The notes under the pieces are model-generated. The model saw only the letters and a program-made list of their open reading frames with translations, did no database searches and was not told the origin of the DNA. The translations under genes and the position numbers were made by a program. A stretch of 64,000 bases of DNA from Cyanidium caldarium (Eukaryota; Rhodophyta; Bangiophyceae; Cyanidiales; Cyanidiaceae), in contig JANCYW010000014.1 in NCBI GenBank assembly GCA_026184775.1, positions 248,001 to 312,000 on the forward strand, written 5' to 3'. Below, in pieces: positions 10,640-21,049 of the stretch; within the stretch, counting starts at the first letter, position 1; each line of letters starts with the position of its first letter.

Positions 10640-11219
10640 GAAGAGGTGGATTCGTTGCTCGGCATGGATAAACGGAACCTCGGAAACACGTGCCCCTACA
10701 TGCCTCATCTTGTCCCATTTGATGTACTTTCATTTCTGAGTGTCTCGTTTGAAACGTATTTCTCCTGTCCGCGTTCTCCGATACTGTCTACCATTTTCGA
10801 ACGCAAAGGAACGAGTGGAGATCGGCGGCGCAGCATGACCGGCCGCACGATCCGCGCAATGCTGTCCCGGAGATTGGCCTTTCGGACGCCGTCCAAAACC
10901 ATCCAGTTTTGGGTAATTTCAAGTGGTGCATCGTCCGCCATCCATCCGCGCTGATGCGTGACACCGATTCCGACGCCGTCGCCGCGAATCCTATGAAACG
11001 GCTCGCGCGCCCGTGCTTGGCTCGGCCGCGGTCCGCGCGCACCAGAACCCTTTTTCGCCACGGTCTCGGTGAGTCTGTGTGGCCGGCCCAGCAGCGTGCG
11101 AGCAAAAGTAATCGACGAGGGGCACCACAGCGGGTGCTGCGGACGGAGCCATCGGTGACGGTGACGACGCGCGGGCGACGTGAAGGACGGCGAAAGTCAA
11201 ACTGCTGAAGCGGCCGAGC
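10640..11219. other. Spacer without recognised gene
   Basis: No protein family is visible on either strand. A minus-strand frame of about 118 codons (10705-11061) has a basic part and no known motif. It could be a small lineage-specific gene, but nothing supports it over chance. The right part should hold the promoter of the MYB gene. Confidence 0.4.
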
Positions 11220-13292
11220 ATGTTGATGGGTGCGGGTCCGACGTTGGCGGGGACTGCCGATACGACCGCGGCAAGGGCAGCGGGCGTAGCGGTGCGCGGT
11301 GGCAAGGCGCGTTTGTCCGCGGTGGGAAAATTAAGCGGTGGGGAAGAGGGTGGCGGCACCCTGCCGTGGATGCATCGCGTGGACAGCGGCAGCGGTTATT
11401 CGCGGGTGAGTGCAACGCCGGAGGTGCTGGCAGGCGACAGCTTGACGGGCGGCAGTGCTTACTGGGAGTCGCTGACGGCATCGTCGGCTTCGGGCGATTC
11501 CAATGCGGCCCCACTGGTGTCGCCGCGCGCAGCGGACGACGAGTGGGGCGATTGGTTCGGTACGCTGCCCACCTCAGGGGCGCTGCTGGAGCGGCCGGCG
11601 TCGCCCATTTCGGTGGTGAGCGGCGGACTGCCGGCAGCGGCAGACGCGGCAGCAGCTCCGTCGTTGGAGGCGTGTGAGAGTCTGGACGAGATCCACTCCG
11701 AGGCGCTGCAGATGCCGGCGTTTCTGTTGGGCGAAGTGCCGTTTACGGACGGGAGCGAGGCTTCCGATGAGGGGGCGGCGCTGATGCACACACCACTGGA
11801 CCGTTCACTCTATGTGGCGTCTGGCGCGGAACACGGCCAACAGCGCGTGCCGGGCGATTGGTCCGCGACGGTGGCGACAGCCGAAGACGAGGCAGCCGAC
11901 TTTTCCACGCTCTTCCACCGCCAAGCGGAGATCATCCGCAAGCTGGAGACCGAGTTGAGTCGCTCGCGCGCCCAAGTCACTACGTTGCAGCGCCTGCTGG
12001 AGTTGGCCAAGGCAGAGGCGAACGGTGGGAATATGTCACCGATGCCGCGAATGATCGTGGGCGGTGGTGCGATGACTTTCAGTGTGCCCGCCAAGGACGA
12101 CACCGCCTCCGGCGCTAGCATCTCACCGGTGACGCCCACGTATGTGTGCGGCGCGCCGGTGATGCTGAATGCGGTGAACGGCACCGCCGCCTCGCTGCAT
12201 CCAGTGCCCAATATGGATGCGGTCGGCGGTCGGCGCCGCTGGCCGAGCTGCCTCAGCAAGTCGGGGCGCTCCGCCTCGAGCGCCTCGATGGCGGCGAGCG
12301 AGCGCCCGGCCAAGAGGCAGTGCACGCCGACGATGGTCAACGACATTGTGATGCGCAGCAGCAACAGCGCCGGCAATTTGTTGGCGTTGGAGCCGGGCGT
12401 CACTCCATCGACAAACGTGGAAGAGAGGATGAGAATGTCGACCGGGGCTGCAGTGCCATCATGCGCTAGCGCTGAAGTGGATAACGGCGAGGGGCAAATC
12501 TCGGCAGTGCCCGCTGCCATCCTACCATCGACGGCCGCTGCCGACTTGTCCACCGATAGCGATGCGGACACGGCACCCTATCACGACGGCACGTTCCTGT
12601 TCCCGTCCAAGCAGGCGGCGTTCGCCTGTGCGGCAGCGCGCGAGGTATTCGGCTCGGCCGCCGAGGCTCTGGAGAAGCAGGCGTGTCGGCGCATGCTGGC
12701 CTCGGTGGTGCGACGTCGCCATCGGCGCCCGTCTGCCAAGGACGCCGCTTCCGCCGCCATCCACGGCGATGGCGCAGGTGTTCCGCTGGATGCGGCCGCC
12801 GCCGCCACCATCGACGCGCTGCGCAAGGGCACTCGCAACAACGCCAATGCGCGCCCCCTGGGCAGCACCCGCTACTGGGTGCCCATCGAGCATGAGTTGT
12901 GCCTGTTGGGCTGCCGCCGTTACGGCCCCAAGAACTTTGCCGCCATTGCCAGTATTGTCCAATCGCGCAGTGCCAAACAGGTGCGCACGCACCTCCAAAA
13001 GTACCAGGTGAAAGTGTGGCGCGAGGCGCAGCGCATGCGGAACGAGGACGGCGGCGCGGCGTTGGCGCAACTGGAAGCGCTGACATGCCTCTCGCTGAGC
13101 AGCCACGCGGATGCTCTGCAGTGGCAGGAAGAGGAAGAGGAGGAGGAGGAGGAGGAGAGCAACAGTGGACACGTTGACGAGCTGGAGGAGGATGTGCAGC
13201 AGATGATGAACGGCACCGGCGAAAGTACCGATGCCGTGCCGATGACGACGACGACGACGACGGCTGACGCACCCGAGACAGCGTCCGGGTGA
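11220..13292 (+). CDS. MYB-related transcription factor, single SANT-type repeat
   Basis: Probable nuclear DNA-binding protein of 690 residues. One MYB/SANT repeat lies at about 549-600: TRYWVPIEHELCLLGCRRYG, then KNFAAIASIV and QVRTHLQKYQVKVW. The last part resembles the SHAQKYF helix of MYB-related plant factors but reads THLQKYQ. A predicted coiled coil (IIRKLETELSRSRAQV) sits at about 237-265. The N-terminal third is Ser/Ala/Gly-rich, and the C-terminus has a run of glutamates followed by a Thr run, both probably unstructured. The start is the first ATG of the frame. The target and pathway cannot be read from sequence. It is convergent with PA200. Confidence 0.8.
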   Translation: MLMGAGPTLAGTADTTAARAAGVAVRGGKARLSAVGKLSGGEEGGGTLPWMHRVDSGSGYSRVSATPEVLAGDSLTGGSAYWESLTASSASGDSNAAPLVSPRAADDEWGDWFGTLPTSGALLERPASPISVVSGGLPAAADAAAAPSLEACESLDEIHSEALQMPAFLLGEVPFTDGSEASDEGAALMHTPLDRSLYVASGAEHGQQRVPGDWSATVATAEDEAADFSTLFHRQAEIIRKLETELSRSRAQVTTLQRLLELAKAEANGGNMSPMPRMIVGGGAMTFSVPAKDDTASGASISPVTPTYVCGAPVMLNAVNGTAASLHPVPNMDAVGGRRRWPSCLSKSGRSASSASMAASERPAKRQCTPTMVNDIVMRSSNSAGNLLALEPGVTPSTNVEERMRMSTGAAVPSCASAEVDNGEGQISAVPAAILPSTAAADLSTDSDADTAPYHDGTFLFPSKQAAFACAAAREVFGSAAEALEKQACRRMLASVVRRRHRRPSAKDAASAAIHGDGAGVPLDAAAAATIDALRKGTRNNANARPLGSTRYWVPIEHELCLLGCRRYGPKNFAAIASIVQSRSAKQVRTHLQKYQVKVWREAQRMRNEDGGAALAQLEALTCLSLSSHADALQWQEEEEEEEEEESNSGHVDELEEDVQQMMNGTGESTDAVPMTTTTTTADAPETASG

Positions 13293-13436
13293 GGAGATCG
13301 CCGGCGCGTCCAACAATTCTTTCTGGAAGTAAGAGTTTTTTACCATCCCCTCGATACGCGAAGCGGATAGACAACGAGAAACGATAATAGCGCCCTAAAG
13401 CTACAACCACATACTCTACCGTGCGGTCTTTATTCC

Positions 13437-16400
13437 TCACGCGATGTACACCGCACCGCTCCACGACTCCACCAGCCGTCGGGCGCCCTCCTCGCCCAGC
13501 ACCGCTTCGCATTCCGGCCAGTGCTCGCGGTGGGTGTGTCGGAACCCGCCCAGACATTGTCGGGCCACCTGCGCCGCCGAGGCATCCTGTGACTGCTCGG
13601 CGATCTCCAGCAACTCGTGGATCGCTTGCGGCAGCCAACGCGCCCGCACGTCATACGGCCGACTGCTCACCAGGTCGGATAGGAAGAGTGCTCGGGCGTG
13701 TGGGGTGCAGGTGCGCGCCTCCGCCCCGATGCACCACCGTCGCCACGCGTCCTCGTCGTCCAAAGGGTCGGCAGCGGGTACTCCGCGGCCGATCGAGTCG
13801 ACAAACCACCGCGATAGCGCGGCCAGCGCCATGGCCGCCGCGGTGTACACCGGGGCTTGCGTGTCCTGCAGACCAAGCACCAGATCGTCGCGACAGGCAC
13901 GCGCCGAAGCGTAGCGAAAGGAAGAGGCCGTGGCGTTGTCTCCGGTCGCCGCATCCCCGAACAAGATGAACGGATGCGATAGCAACGCCGTATGCACGCT
14001 GTGTATCACCGCCTGTCGCACCGAATGACCGACGAAGCGGGCGATCCACAGCGCATACCGTTGCAACGGTGCCATGGCGACGGGCACTTGCGCCAACAGC
14101 GACAGCACCGTACGCGCGCGCTGTTGCATCTCGTCGCGCATGCCGTCGGTGACGGCCAGACGGGATAGCGCCTCCGATACGCCATCGAGTGAGGAAAGAT
14201 GGCGGGTTGCGGACGATGTCTCCGGCCAGAGCAACACCCGTCCCCAGAACCCTATCCAGGCGGCCGTTGCCTGCGGCCAGGCACATTCCTCCAACCATAT
14301 CCGCATTTCGCGAGGCCGCCTCAACACCACACACTGCAGCAGCCGCAACAGCGTGTCCGCCCGGCACCACGATTCCCACCTCTGGTCCGCCGTCGACACA
14401 GCGACATCGACGCGGTGCCATTGCTGCAACAGCTCCGTCAGTAGCGCCGGTTGTTGCAGGACTTGCACCGCCAACACATCGGCGGCCGCCTCGCGTTCTT
14501 GGCGGGCGTACCGCCCCGCCAACCACGAACACCAGGTGGATGCGGGGATGTTGCATCCAGTGCTCCCGTCATCCTCCTCCACGCCGCCGCCATCTACCGC
14601 CTCCAACGCATGCAGCACCCGCAATATCGTCAGCGACGAGGCGCCGCTCTGCGGTTGCAACAGCTGCGGTTGCGGCAACACCACCGTTCGCACCCAGTAC
14701 GCCCGCCACGTCGGCCAATCGGCGCGCCCCGCCTTGTCCTCGGCTTCGTTTCCCCCTCCGTGATCCAGCACGTAACGCAACGCCGGACAGACCACGGCGC
14801 GCCAGACATTGGGCGCGGTAGGGTGCGCCAGCCGCGCGCGCAACGCCGCGCCATCTGCCAACGCCGCCGCCACCAACACCTGGTGCACCCACTGGCGGCG
14901 CTGTTCCGCCTCGGAGACACCCGATGAGAGATTGTCGGACACGCCATGGGTGACCGCCATACCGCCTCCACCATGGGTGAGCGACGGCGTCGCATACCAA
15001 TCGACTTGCTCCCGTTCGTCCGGCGTCATCACCGCGTGCATCGCGGCGATACAGCGCACGCGTGCCAGCATCGCCAACGACCAGCATTCTCCGCCGGCCG
15101 CGCCCACGTAGCTCAACGTGCCGAGGCGGCCGTCGCGCACCGCCGGCCATTCGGCACCGCCCACCAGCTCCCATTGCGCCGCGGCATCACCCAAAATACC
15201 ACCACCGCCGCCGCCGCCGCCGCCGCCACGGTGATGCACAGCGGCGGCGGCGGCCATCAACGCCGCCATCACCACCTGGGCGTGCGCGTCATCATCGGCC
15301 GCCGAGCCGGTGCCAGCGGCCGTCGCCGTGCCCGCGCCGTCGGTGCCGGCGACGGCCTCTACCGAACCGCCCGCAGCGCCCAGCGACGGATCGCGCGCAT
15401 CGTGTTGCAGCGCATCCAGCATCTGGCGGGCAGTGACCGCCGTTATGGGCATCCACGTTTCTCGGCGCATCGCCCCGGTGGCCAGACACCGAATGCACAG
15501 CAACGTGCCCAGCCGCCGCAGCGGCAGACGGTGCCGATCGGTCAGTAGCTGCAACGAGGCCTGCAGCGCGCGCTGCAAAGCCGCGCGCCGATATTCACCC
15601 CCGGGCGGTGCATCCGGCAGGCCGTAATACACCAACAGGGCGGCCGCCAGGGCGCGTGCCCGCCACGACACCGAATCGACCGCCGCGGCACTGGCATACC
15701 GCTCGGCCACCTCGTTCCACCACAGCTCCCGTTTATCCACGATGGTGGCCGATAGCGTCCCGCCGCCACACCGACGTTGCAGATGCACCAGCGACTCGCC
15801 CACCAGGGCGCCCGCCAGCGCGCTCACCTGCGGCAGCACCGTGTTCCAACGGCCGTCGCCGACGATCTGCAGCAACAGCCGCAACAGTCGTCGCAGGGTG
15901 GGTGCGTGCGTCAACCAACGATACCGTTGTTGTTGCAGCGTGCGCAACACGCTCTCCAGTCGCGGTGCACGCTGTGGCAGCTCGATATCGGCAATGTGAT
16001 CGTGGTGGTGGTGGTGGTGGTTCAGTTCGGTGTGCAGCGCCTGCAACAGCGGTCGCCACACGTACCGCTTCAGCGCCCGATGCGGTAGGTAGCGACAGGC
16101 GGGCGCCAGTTGATCGCGCGCGCGCCGTCCCACCGCCGCGTAGTCGCTCTGCACGCCGCGCACCGATAACAACAATTGTACGGCAGCGCGCAGGGGATCC
16201 TTCACGCCGTCGGCATCTCCGTTCGTCGCTCCCATCCGTAAGGAGTGGCCGGCGCGGGCGGCCAGTGCCCACCGCTGTTGCAATGCCGATTCAGCGTGCC
16301 ATTCCAGTACAAACGGCGGCACTGTGAGCAGCGCCATGTCCGCCGGCGCGCGAGTATAGCGCTGTTCGGCGGTGGTGGCCAAGTGGCTGCCAAACAGCGG

Positions 16401-19400
16401 TCGGGCGGTGGCGGTGGCGGCGGCGTGCCCCTGCGCGAAACCGTTGTGTCCCAGTTCGAACGGCCGCAGCGCCGAGCGCTGCAGCGTATCCGCATCGGCG
16501 CGGCTTGCCAAAGCGATGGCCAGTTGCAACAGACGGGCGTAGAGCTGACGCGCCCGGGCGGCCGCCGCGGCATCCTCGACTAGGACCGGAAATCCCGACC
16601 CCACCCCATGCAACGGTCGTCGCACTTGGCGAATGCGACAGGAGGTATCGGCATCCATCGGAAACGTGTCCGCACCAATCCATGACGATGGCACGGCAGT
16701 CGACTCCGGGACATCCACAAACATCTCCTCCCCGTTGTCATCGTCGTCATCGCCATCCTCCGGCACAACCGCCTCTTCCTCGTCTTCATCGCCATCGCCC
16801 TCACCCGACCCCGGAGCAGACCATGGCTCCGGTCGCCTCTCATTGCCTTCACAGCGGTCATCATCCGCCGCCACATACCCGGACAGCAGCCACCGCGCAC
16901 CGCGTCGCAAGTTGAACAACGTCTGCGATGCCGCCTTGATGCGCGCCTGGGACGGTGATGAAGTCTCCGACGACGCCTTCACCTCCCTGTCCACCTCGTC
17001 CAACAGCTGTTGCAGCAGGCGCCACGCCGTCTGCAACGAGGCGTTCGTCGGCACACGCCACGGTATGACCGTGGCATTCACCGCCGCCTGGCGCAGCGCC
17101 TCCCGGCCCCGCACCGGATACTCGGCGTGTTGCACCAGGGCGCGCGCCCACTCCACCACCTTTTCCACGTCCGGTGCGGACGTCACCCCGCACACCCAGG
17201 TGGCAGTCAGGCCCTCCAGCAGCCCACGCACCAGCTTGCCGCCGGCCTTGTACAGCGGGCGCTCGTGGCGCTCGTCGGCGATGGCGGTACGCGCCACCGC
17301 CAACACCCGATCGGCATACCGGCTGCTCAATTCATCGGCGTCGCTGTAGCGGCGGCATGCTTGCGTCAACAACTGCAGACGCCAGACGCGCCAAACGATG
17401 GGCTGGGCGGTGCCCTGCTCGACGGTCCGCAGCAGCGCCTCCAACAATGATTGTCGGCGGCGGGCGTGCCGAACGGTATGGGTGAACAGCGCCCGCACCA
17501 CCGCGCCGTACTCTTTCTGCGCATCCACCAGCGTCCCGTCGGTGGCCGCGCGATTCCCCACCAACTCCTCCATCACCAGGCGTTGCCACAGCACATCAGT
17601 GTCCGTAGCGGCGGACGCATCCGCGTGATCCAGCAGCTGCGCCAGGGCGGCCAAGGCGCGCTCGCACGGGAATGCCCGGGCGGCGCGCGCATGTCGGTGG
17701 CGTGGCGGACGCTCCAAGTCGTCCAACAGCGAATACATTCGGAGGATGTATTGCGGGAGCAGTTCGTGCAGCAGGGCCTCCTCGATGGGCGCGGGGATGT
17801 GCAGCGCGCGCCAACCGACGGATACGGGGGGTGCCGGGTGACGTGCCAGCCAGTGCCCCATCAGACGGTGCACGCTGTCGCTCTGAGCGGTGTCACTGGG
17901 CGACAGACTGTCCACCGCCTGCTCCAGTACCATCAGCACTTGCGCGTCGTACCCGGGCTGCACGGCATCTTCCGGGTTGCCGTCGCCCTGAGGAATCGGG
18001 ACTGCTGGCGACCACAGATACGGCAGTAGCAAATTCAGCAGCGTGTACGCCTCGGTGCGTCGATGCGCGGCGACGTCCCGACGGCATGTCTCCAGCACCA
18101 CCTCGTCGAACAGACGACGCGCCAGCACCATCGAGGTGGGACACGTCACCGCCGTCGAGGGCGATGGAGCGGCGGCGGTCGTCGTCGGCAGCGCTAGCAG
18201 GAAACGTCGCGCGGTGGCCTCGGCGCGTTCCCACATGCGCCGCGACTTGGCGAACAGCGCCCGCGTCAGCGCCGGGACAAACATCGACACCAACGCCGTT
18301 ACGATATCGGGCGATAGCGGCGGCAGCGGCACCTCCGTCGGGTACACCGGTGGCGTGCCCGTTCGGACGTCGGCCGCATGCTCCACCGCCCGGTACTCCA
18401 AGCACTCGCCGACCGCACTCAACAAGGCCGACAGTGCACTGGTCCACGCGCCCTCGTTGTTGGGATGGAAATGGGTGTCGGCCAACGCCAGAACATGTTG
18501 CAACGCCAGCAGGATGCGTTGCGAGCGTTCGTGCAGCGGGTCCTCCGGCAGCGAGAGCAACAACAGCCAGGTGGCACCGCGCAGTATCGGGTGATCGCCA
18601 ACCACACCACCACCGCCGTGGTGGTTATCGATGAGGTAGCGCACCGAGTCCGGTGCTCGATGTCGCTCCGGCCGGTACGGCGCCTGGGCACCCAATGGCA
18701 ACTCTAGCGCTCCCAGCACTTTCTGGGCCAACGCCTCCACACCGGGCATGCAGTGCGAGTCCATGGCGGTGCGCAGCCAGCGCGGTCGGTGCCGGGCAGC
18801 ACGGCACCACAGCCGCAACCACAGCGCCTCCCAATCCACATCATCGGCGCTCAACGGGCCGCCCTGATACACTTGGGTGAATGCCTCAGCCATCCAGGCC
18901 GTCAGCTGGGCGTCATGGTACCCGCATTCGGTGGGCATGAACAAATTCAGCAGCGCCGCTTGCGTATACAACGAGCGCACACCCAATTGCGGTGGCTGGC
19001 GGCGGGCGTCGCGAAAGCGCGGCGCAAAGTGCTCTTGCCAGATGCGCGGCGCCATCGGGGATAACGCACGGCGCGCTGCCTGCGCCAGGCGACACAACGC
19101 CAGCGCGTGCTCATTGCGCACCGCCCGACCGGCGATGTCGCCAGCGTACGGCGGCAAGCCGGCGGGCAGCAGGTCCACGCCCGGCGCCTCGGCACGGTCG
19201 TCGATGTGGTAATCCCACAGCAACGCATGCAGTGGCTGGAAGATGTCCTCATACAACAGTAGAGGTGCTCCTGACACCATATCTGCTTGATCACCACGGT
19301 GGTACCACCGCACCACATATCCGTAGTAGTGCGGCGGCTCCAGCAGCGTGCTGGCCAGCCGGCGGGCGCACACCACCCGCAACCGCATATCCACCACGCC

Positions 19401-19688
19401 ATACTGCGCGCCCCGCAGCAGCAACCGCCACAAACACCCACTCACCCGACAATATGCCGGGTACGACAACCGATGCGACAGACGGTGCAGTCGATCCAGC
19501 TGGCGATCCAGCAAGTGCACCCACTGCCACACCCGCAACAGACTGGGGTGATCGGTAGCGTCCAGCGCCGCGAGCAGCTGCTCGGCCACCCACTGCACCC
19601 ACTCCGCCTGCTGCCTGCCCTCGTCCCCCAACACCGATCGCACCTCCTCCGGCAACCAAGCGTTGTAGCCATATAGCATTGCGTTCAT
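13437..19688 (-). CDS. PSME4: Proteasome activator PA200 / Blm10 (PSME4)
   Basis: A 2083-residue HEAT-repeat protein that caps the 20S proteasome. Human PA200 is about 1840 residues and yeast Blm10 about 2140. The N-terminal part has the family order: the Trp/His-rich segment near 150-190, RIWQEHFAPRF, then LLNLFMPTE and the DVDWEALWLRLWCR block. The C-terminal domain is clear: ARWLPQAIHELLEIAE, then GGFRHTHREHWPE, matching the FRRTHQDTW end of PSME4. The tail ends AVYIA, so the last three residues are Y-I-A rather than the hydrophobic-Tyr-any motif that opens the 20S gate. There is a Gly run near residue 1490 and an acidic stretch near 960. One uninterrupted frame of 6.2 kb. Confidence 0.9.
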   Translation of the reverse strand: MNAMLYGYNAWLPEEVRSVLGDEGRQQAEWVQWVAEQLLAALDATDHPSLLRVWQWVHLLDRQLDRLHRLSHRLSYPAYCRVSGCLWRLLLRGAQYGVVDMRLRVVCARRLASTLLEPPHYYGYVVRWYHRGDQADMVSGAPLLLYEDIFQPLHALLWDYHIDDRAEAPGVDLLPAGLPPYAGDIAGRAVRNEHALALCRLAQAARRALSPMAPRIWQEHFAPRFRDARRQPPQLGVRSLYTQAALLNLFMPTECGYHDAQLTAWMAEAFTQVYQGGPLSADDVDWEALWLRLWCRAARHRPRWLRTAMDSHCMPGVEALAQKVLGALELPLGAQAPYRPERHRAPDSVRYLIDNHHGGGGVVGDHPILRGATWLLLLSLPEDPLHERSQRILLALQHVLALADTHFHPNNEGAWTSALSALLSAVGECLEYRAVEHAADVRTGTPPVYPTEVPLPPLSPDIVTALVSMFVPALTRALFAKSRRMWERAEATARRFLLALPTTTAAAPSPSTAVTCPTSMVLARRLFDEVVLETCRRDVAAHRRTEAYTLLNLLLPYLWSPAVPIPQGDGNPEDAVQPGYDAQVLMVLEQAVDSLSPSDTAQSDSVHRLMGHWLARHPAPPVSVGWRALHIPAPIEEALLHELLPQYILRMYSLLDDLERPPRHRHARAARAFPCERALAALAQLLDHADASAATDTDVLWQRLVMEELVGNRAATDGTLVDAQKEYGAVVRALFTHTVRHARRRQSLLEALLRTVEQGTAQPIVWRVWRLQLLTQACRRYSDADELSSRYADRVLAVARTAIADERHERPLYKAGGKLVRGLLEGLTATWVCGVTSAPDVEKVVEWARALVQHAEYPVRGREALRQAAVNATVIPWRVPTNASLQTAWRLLQQLLDEVDREVKASSETSSPSQARIKAASQTLFNLRRGARWLLSGYVAADDDRCEGNERRPEPWSAPGSGEGDGDEDEEEAVVPEDGDDDDDNGEEMFVDVPESTAVPSSWIGADTFPMDADTSCRIRQVRRPLHGVGSGFPVLVEDAAAAARARQLYARLLQLAIALASRADADTLQRSALRPFELGHNGFAQGHAAATATARPLFGSHLATTAEQRYTRAPADMALLTVPPFVLEWHAESALQQRWALAARAGHSLRMGATNGDADGVKDPLRAAVQLLLSVRGVQSDYAAVGRRARDQLAPACRYLPHRALKRYVWRPLLQALHTELNHHHHHHDHIADIELPQRAPRLESVLRTLQQQRYRWLTHAPTLRRLLRLLLQIVGDGRWNTVLPQVSALAGALVGESLVHLQRRCGGGTLSATIVDKRELWWNEVAERYASAAAVDSVSWRARALAAALLVYYGLPDAPPGGEYRRAALQRALQASLQLLTDRHRLPLRRLGTLLCIRCLATGAMRRETWMPITAVTARQMLDALQHDARDPSLGAAGGSVEAVAGTDGAGTATAAGTGSAADDDAHAQVVMAALMAAAAAVHHRGGGGGGGGGGILGDAAAQWELVGGAEWPAVRDGRLGTLSYVGAAGGECWSLAMLARVRCIAAMHAVMTPDEREQVDWYATPSLTHGGGGMAVTHGVSDNLSSGVSEAEQRRQWVHQVLVAAALADGAALRARLAHPTAPNVWRAVVCPALRYVLDHGGGNEAEDKAGRADWPTWRAYWVRTVVLPQPQLLQPQSGASSLTILRVLHALEAVDGGGVEEDDGSTGCNIPASTWCSWLAGRYARQEREAAADVLAVQVLQQPALLTELLQQWHRVDVAVSTADQRWESWCRADTLLRLLQCVVLRRPREMRIWLEECAWPQATAAWIGFWGRVLLWPETSSATRHLSSLDGVSEALSRLAVTDGMRDEMQQRARTVLSLLAQVPVAMAPLQRYALWIARFVGHSVRQAVIHSVHTALLSHPFILFGDAATGDNATASSFRYASARACRDDLVLGLQDTQAPVYTAAAMALAALSRWFVDSIGRGVPAADPLDDEDAWRRWCIGAEARTCTPHARALFLSDLVSSRPYDVRARWLPQAIHELLEIAEQSQDASAAQVARQCLGGFRHTHREHWPECEAVLGEEGARRLVESWSGAVYIA
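15195..15230. repeat. (CCG)n microsatellite coding for poly-Gly in PA200
   Basis: An in-frame CCG/GCC run gives about eleven consecutive glycines in a loop of PA200. A probable length-variable, unstructured insertion. Confidence 0.8.
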
Positions 19689-19834
19689 AGTGAACGAGTT
19701 TGGGAGCGTCGGGACGCGCGTGATTCACGCTTCCGCACCCGACCGACCCGACACGTCTGCAGCGCGTGCTGTGGATCGCACCGCGCGCCATGCCGCGACG
19801 CGCACGCGCGCTGCTGAAAACCGGCGGAGAAGTT

Positions 19835-19861
19835 GTCGTCGTCGTCGTCGTCGTCGTCGTC
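19835..19861. repeat. (GTC)n microsatellite
   Basis: About nine GTC units lie upstream of the GLOD5-like start codon and outside its likely coding part. Confidence 0.85.
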
Positions 19862-19920
19862 ATGGAAGTAGGGTGTTGTGGAGGGCCGTCGAGGCGACGA
19901 CGCTGCACAGTATACCCGGA

Positions 19921-20346
19921 ATGGGACTTCAGGGCGCCTGTTTGGATCACGTGGCACTGAATGTGCAAGACGTGGAGCGCGCCATAACGTTTTACACGCA
20001 AGTGATGGGGATGGAGGGGTTGCGTCTGGAAGAGTGGCGCGGGGGCAAGGTGCCGTTTCCGTCGGTGCGGGTGTCGTCGACCACGATTATCGACCTATTT
20101 CCGGGTGAAATGGGTGGCGCGGCTGACGGGCAGGCGCCGGTCGGCAATCACCTGAACCACTTTTGTCTGGCGCTGTCTGCCGCGGAGCACGCGCAGGTCT
20201 GTCAGCGGTTGGAGACGGCCGGGTATGCGCCCACCGGGCCGCCGGCGCGACGGTGGGGAGCGCGCGGTATGGCCACAGCGCTCTACTTTCACGACCCCGA
20301 CGGGAATATGATCGAGTTGCGTCACTATCCGGAGGATGGAGCGTAG
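19921..20346 (+). CDS. Glyoxalase/VOC-fold protein, GLOD5-like
   Basis: Small vicinal-oxygen-chelate protein of 141 residues. LDHVALNVQDVERAITFYTQV is the first beta-alpha-beta half with the first metal-site His. NHFCLAL carries the second-half His. ALYFHDPDGNMIELRHY ends the fold with the metal-ligand Glu. The spacing and the G.RG...A/S.YF.DPD.N.IE ending resemble animal GLOD5 and bacterial relatives. The substrate is unknown. ATG 19921 is preferred because the upstream 77 in-frame codons are Arg-rich and include a microsatellite. If they were translated they could act as a targeting extension. Confidence 0.82.
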   Translation: MGLQGACLDHVALNVQDVERAITFYTQVMGMEGLRLEEWRGGKVPFPSVRVSSTTIIDLFPGEMGGAADGQAPVGNHLNHFCLALSAAEHAQVCQRLETAGYAPTGPPARRWGARGMATALYFHDPDGNMIELRHYPEDGA

Positions 20347-20377
20347 GGAATGTAAAGAGGGAGCGGCGTGTGGGGTC

Positions 20378-21049
20378 TCATTCCGATGCGGTGGGTGGAG
20401 GGAGCGGCACCAGGCGCGCGCCCAGCAGACCCGCACCGGACCATTCGCGCGGTGTCAGCCACAACCGCAATAGTGGCATCGTGGCGGTATCGCCTTCGGT
20501 GTCCCACCGTCGCACCCATACCTCGATGGACTGGTGTCGATAGTCGGATAGGGCGCCGGCGAGCGCAACCCACCGGCGACAGGAGCCCAGCGCCACCAGC
20601 TCGTCACCCACTCGGATGCCGGCCACCGCAGCCGGTGAGCCCGCGGTCACCTCCACGAAACGGGCAAACACCGGCGCATTCGCATCCACCGCAGATATCT
20701 CTTCTGGCCCCTGTACAGCCTCCTCAACCGGCTCCGACAACAGGACACCGCGGCCGTTCCCCAACACCGCCTCCGCACGCGCCGGCCCGCCCAACATAAC
20801 CTGCATCAACGGCTCCAACGCTTGGGTGACCTTCGCATGGTCGGTGTGCAACGCCGCGAGCCGGTGTCGCCAGTGACGTATCTGCACCACGTCACAGTCG
20901 GTGCGCGGGTAGCCGTCGGCGTCCACCAGCGGCCCGTGCGCCCCCGCGGGCGTGCCCTGCAACGCCCCCACCAACTGCTGTATCTCCCGCTCGATGTGCT
21001 CCCGCTCCCGCATCAACGACCGCACTCGCAACTCCTCGTCCTGCGTCAT
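20378..21049 (-). CDS. PSMD9: 26S proteasome assembly chaperone PSMD9 / Nas2 / p27
   Basis: Assists assembly of the proteasome base by binding Rpt5. The N-terminal coiled coil (SLMREREHIEREIQQL) is followed by LVDADGYPRTDCDVVQIR, the family signature. The C-terminal half is a PDZ domain (FVEVTAGSPAAVAGIRVGDE) ending in the family tail (LTPREWSGAGLLGARLVPL). ATG 21049 gives 223 residues, close to human PSMD9; an in-frame ATG at 21127 would add 26. It lies about 0.7 kb from the PA200 start, with the GLOD5-like gene between. Divergent from RFT1. Confidence 0.93.
   Translation of the reverse strand: MTQDEELRVRSLMREREHIEREIQQLVGALQGTPAGAHGPLVDADGYPRTDCDVVQIRHWRHRLAALHTDHAKVTQALEPLMQVMLGGPARAEAVLGNGRGVLLSEPVEEAVQGPEEISAVDANAPVFARFVEVTAGSPAAVAGIRVGDELVALGSCRRWVALAGALSDYRHQSIEVWVRRWDTEGDTATMPLLRLWLTPREWSGAGLLGARLVPLPPPTASE

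Noticed and set aside
10705-11221. Minus-strand frames considered as an alkyltransferase-like or small mitochondrial ribosomal protein
   Set aside because: No catalytic or family motif could be found, and frames change without clear splice sites.
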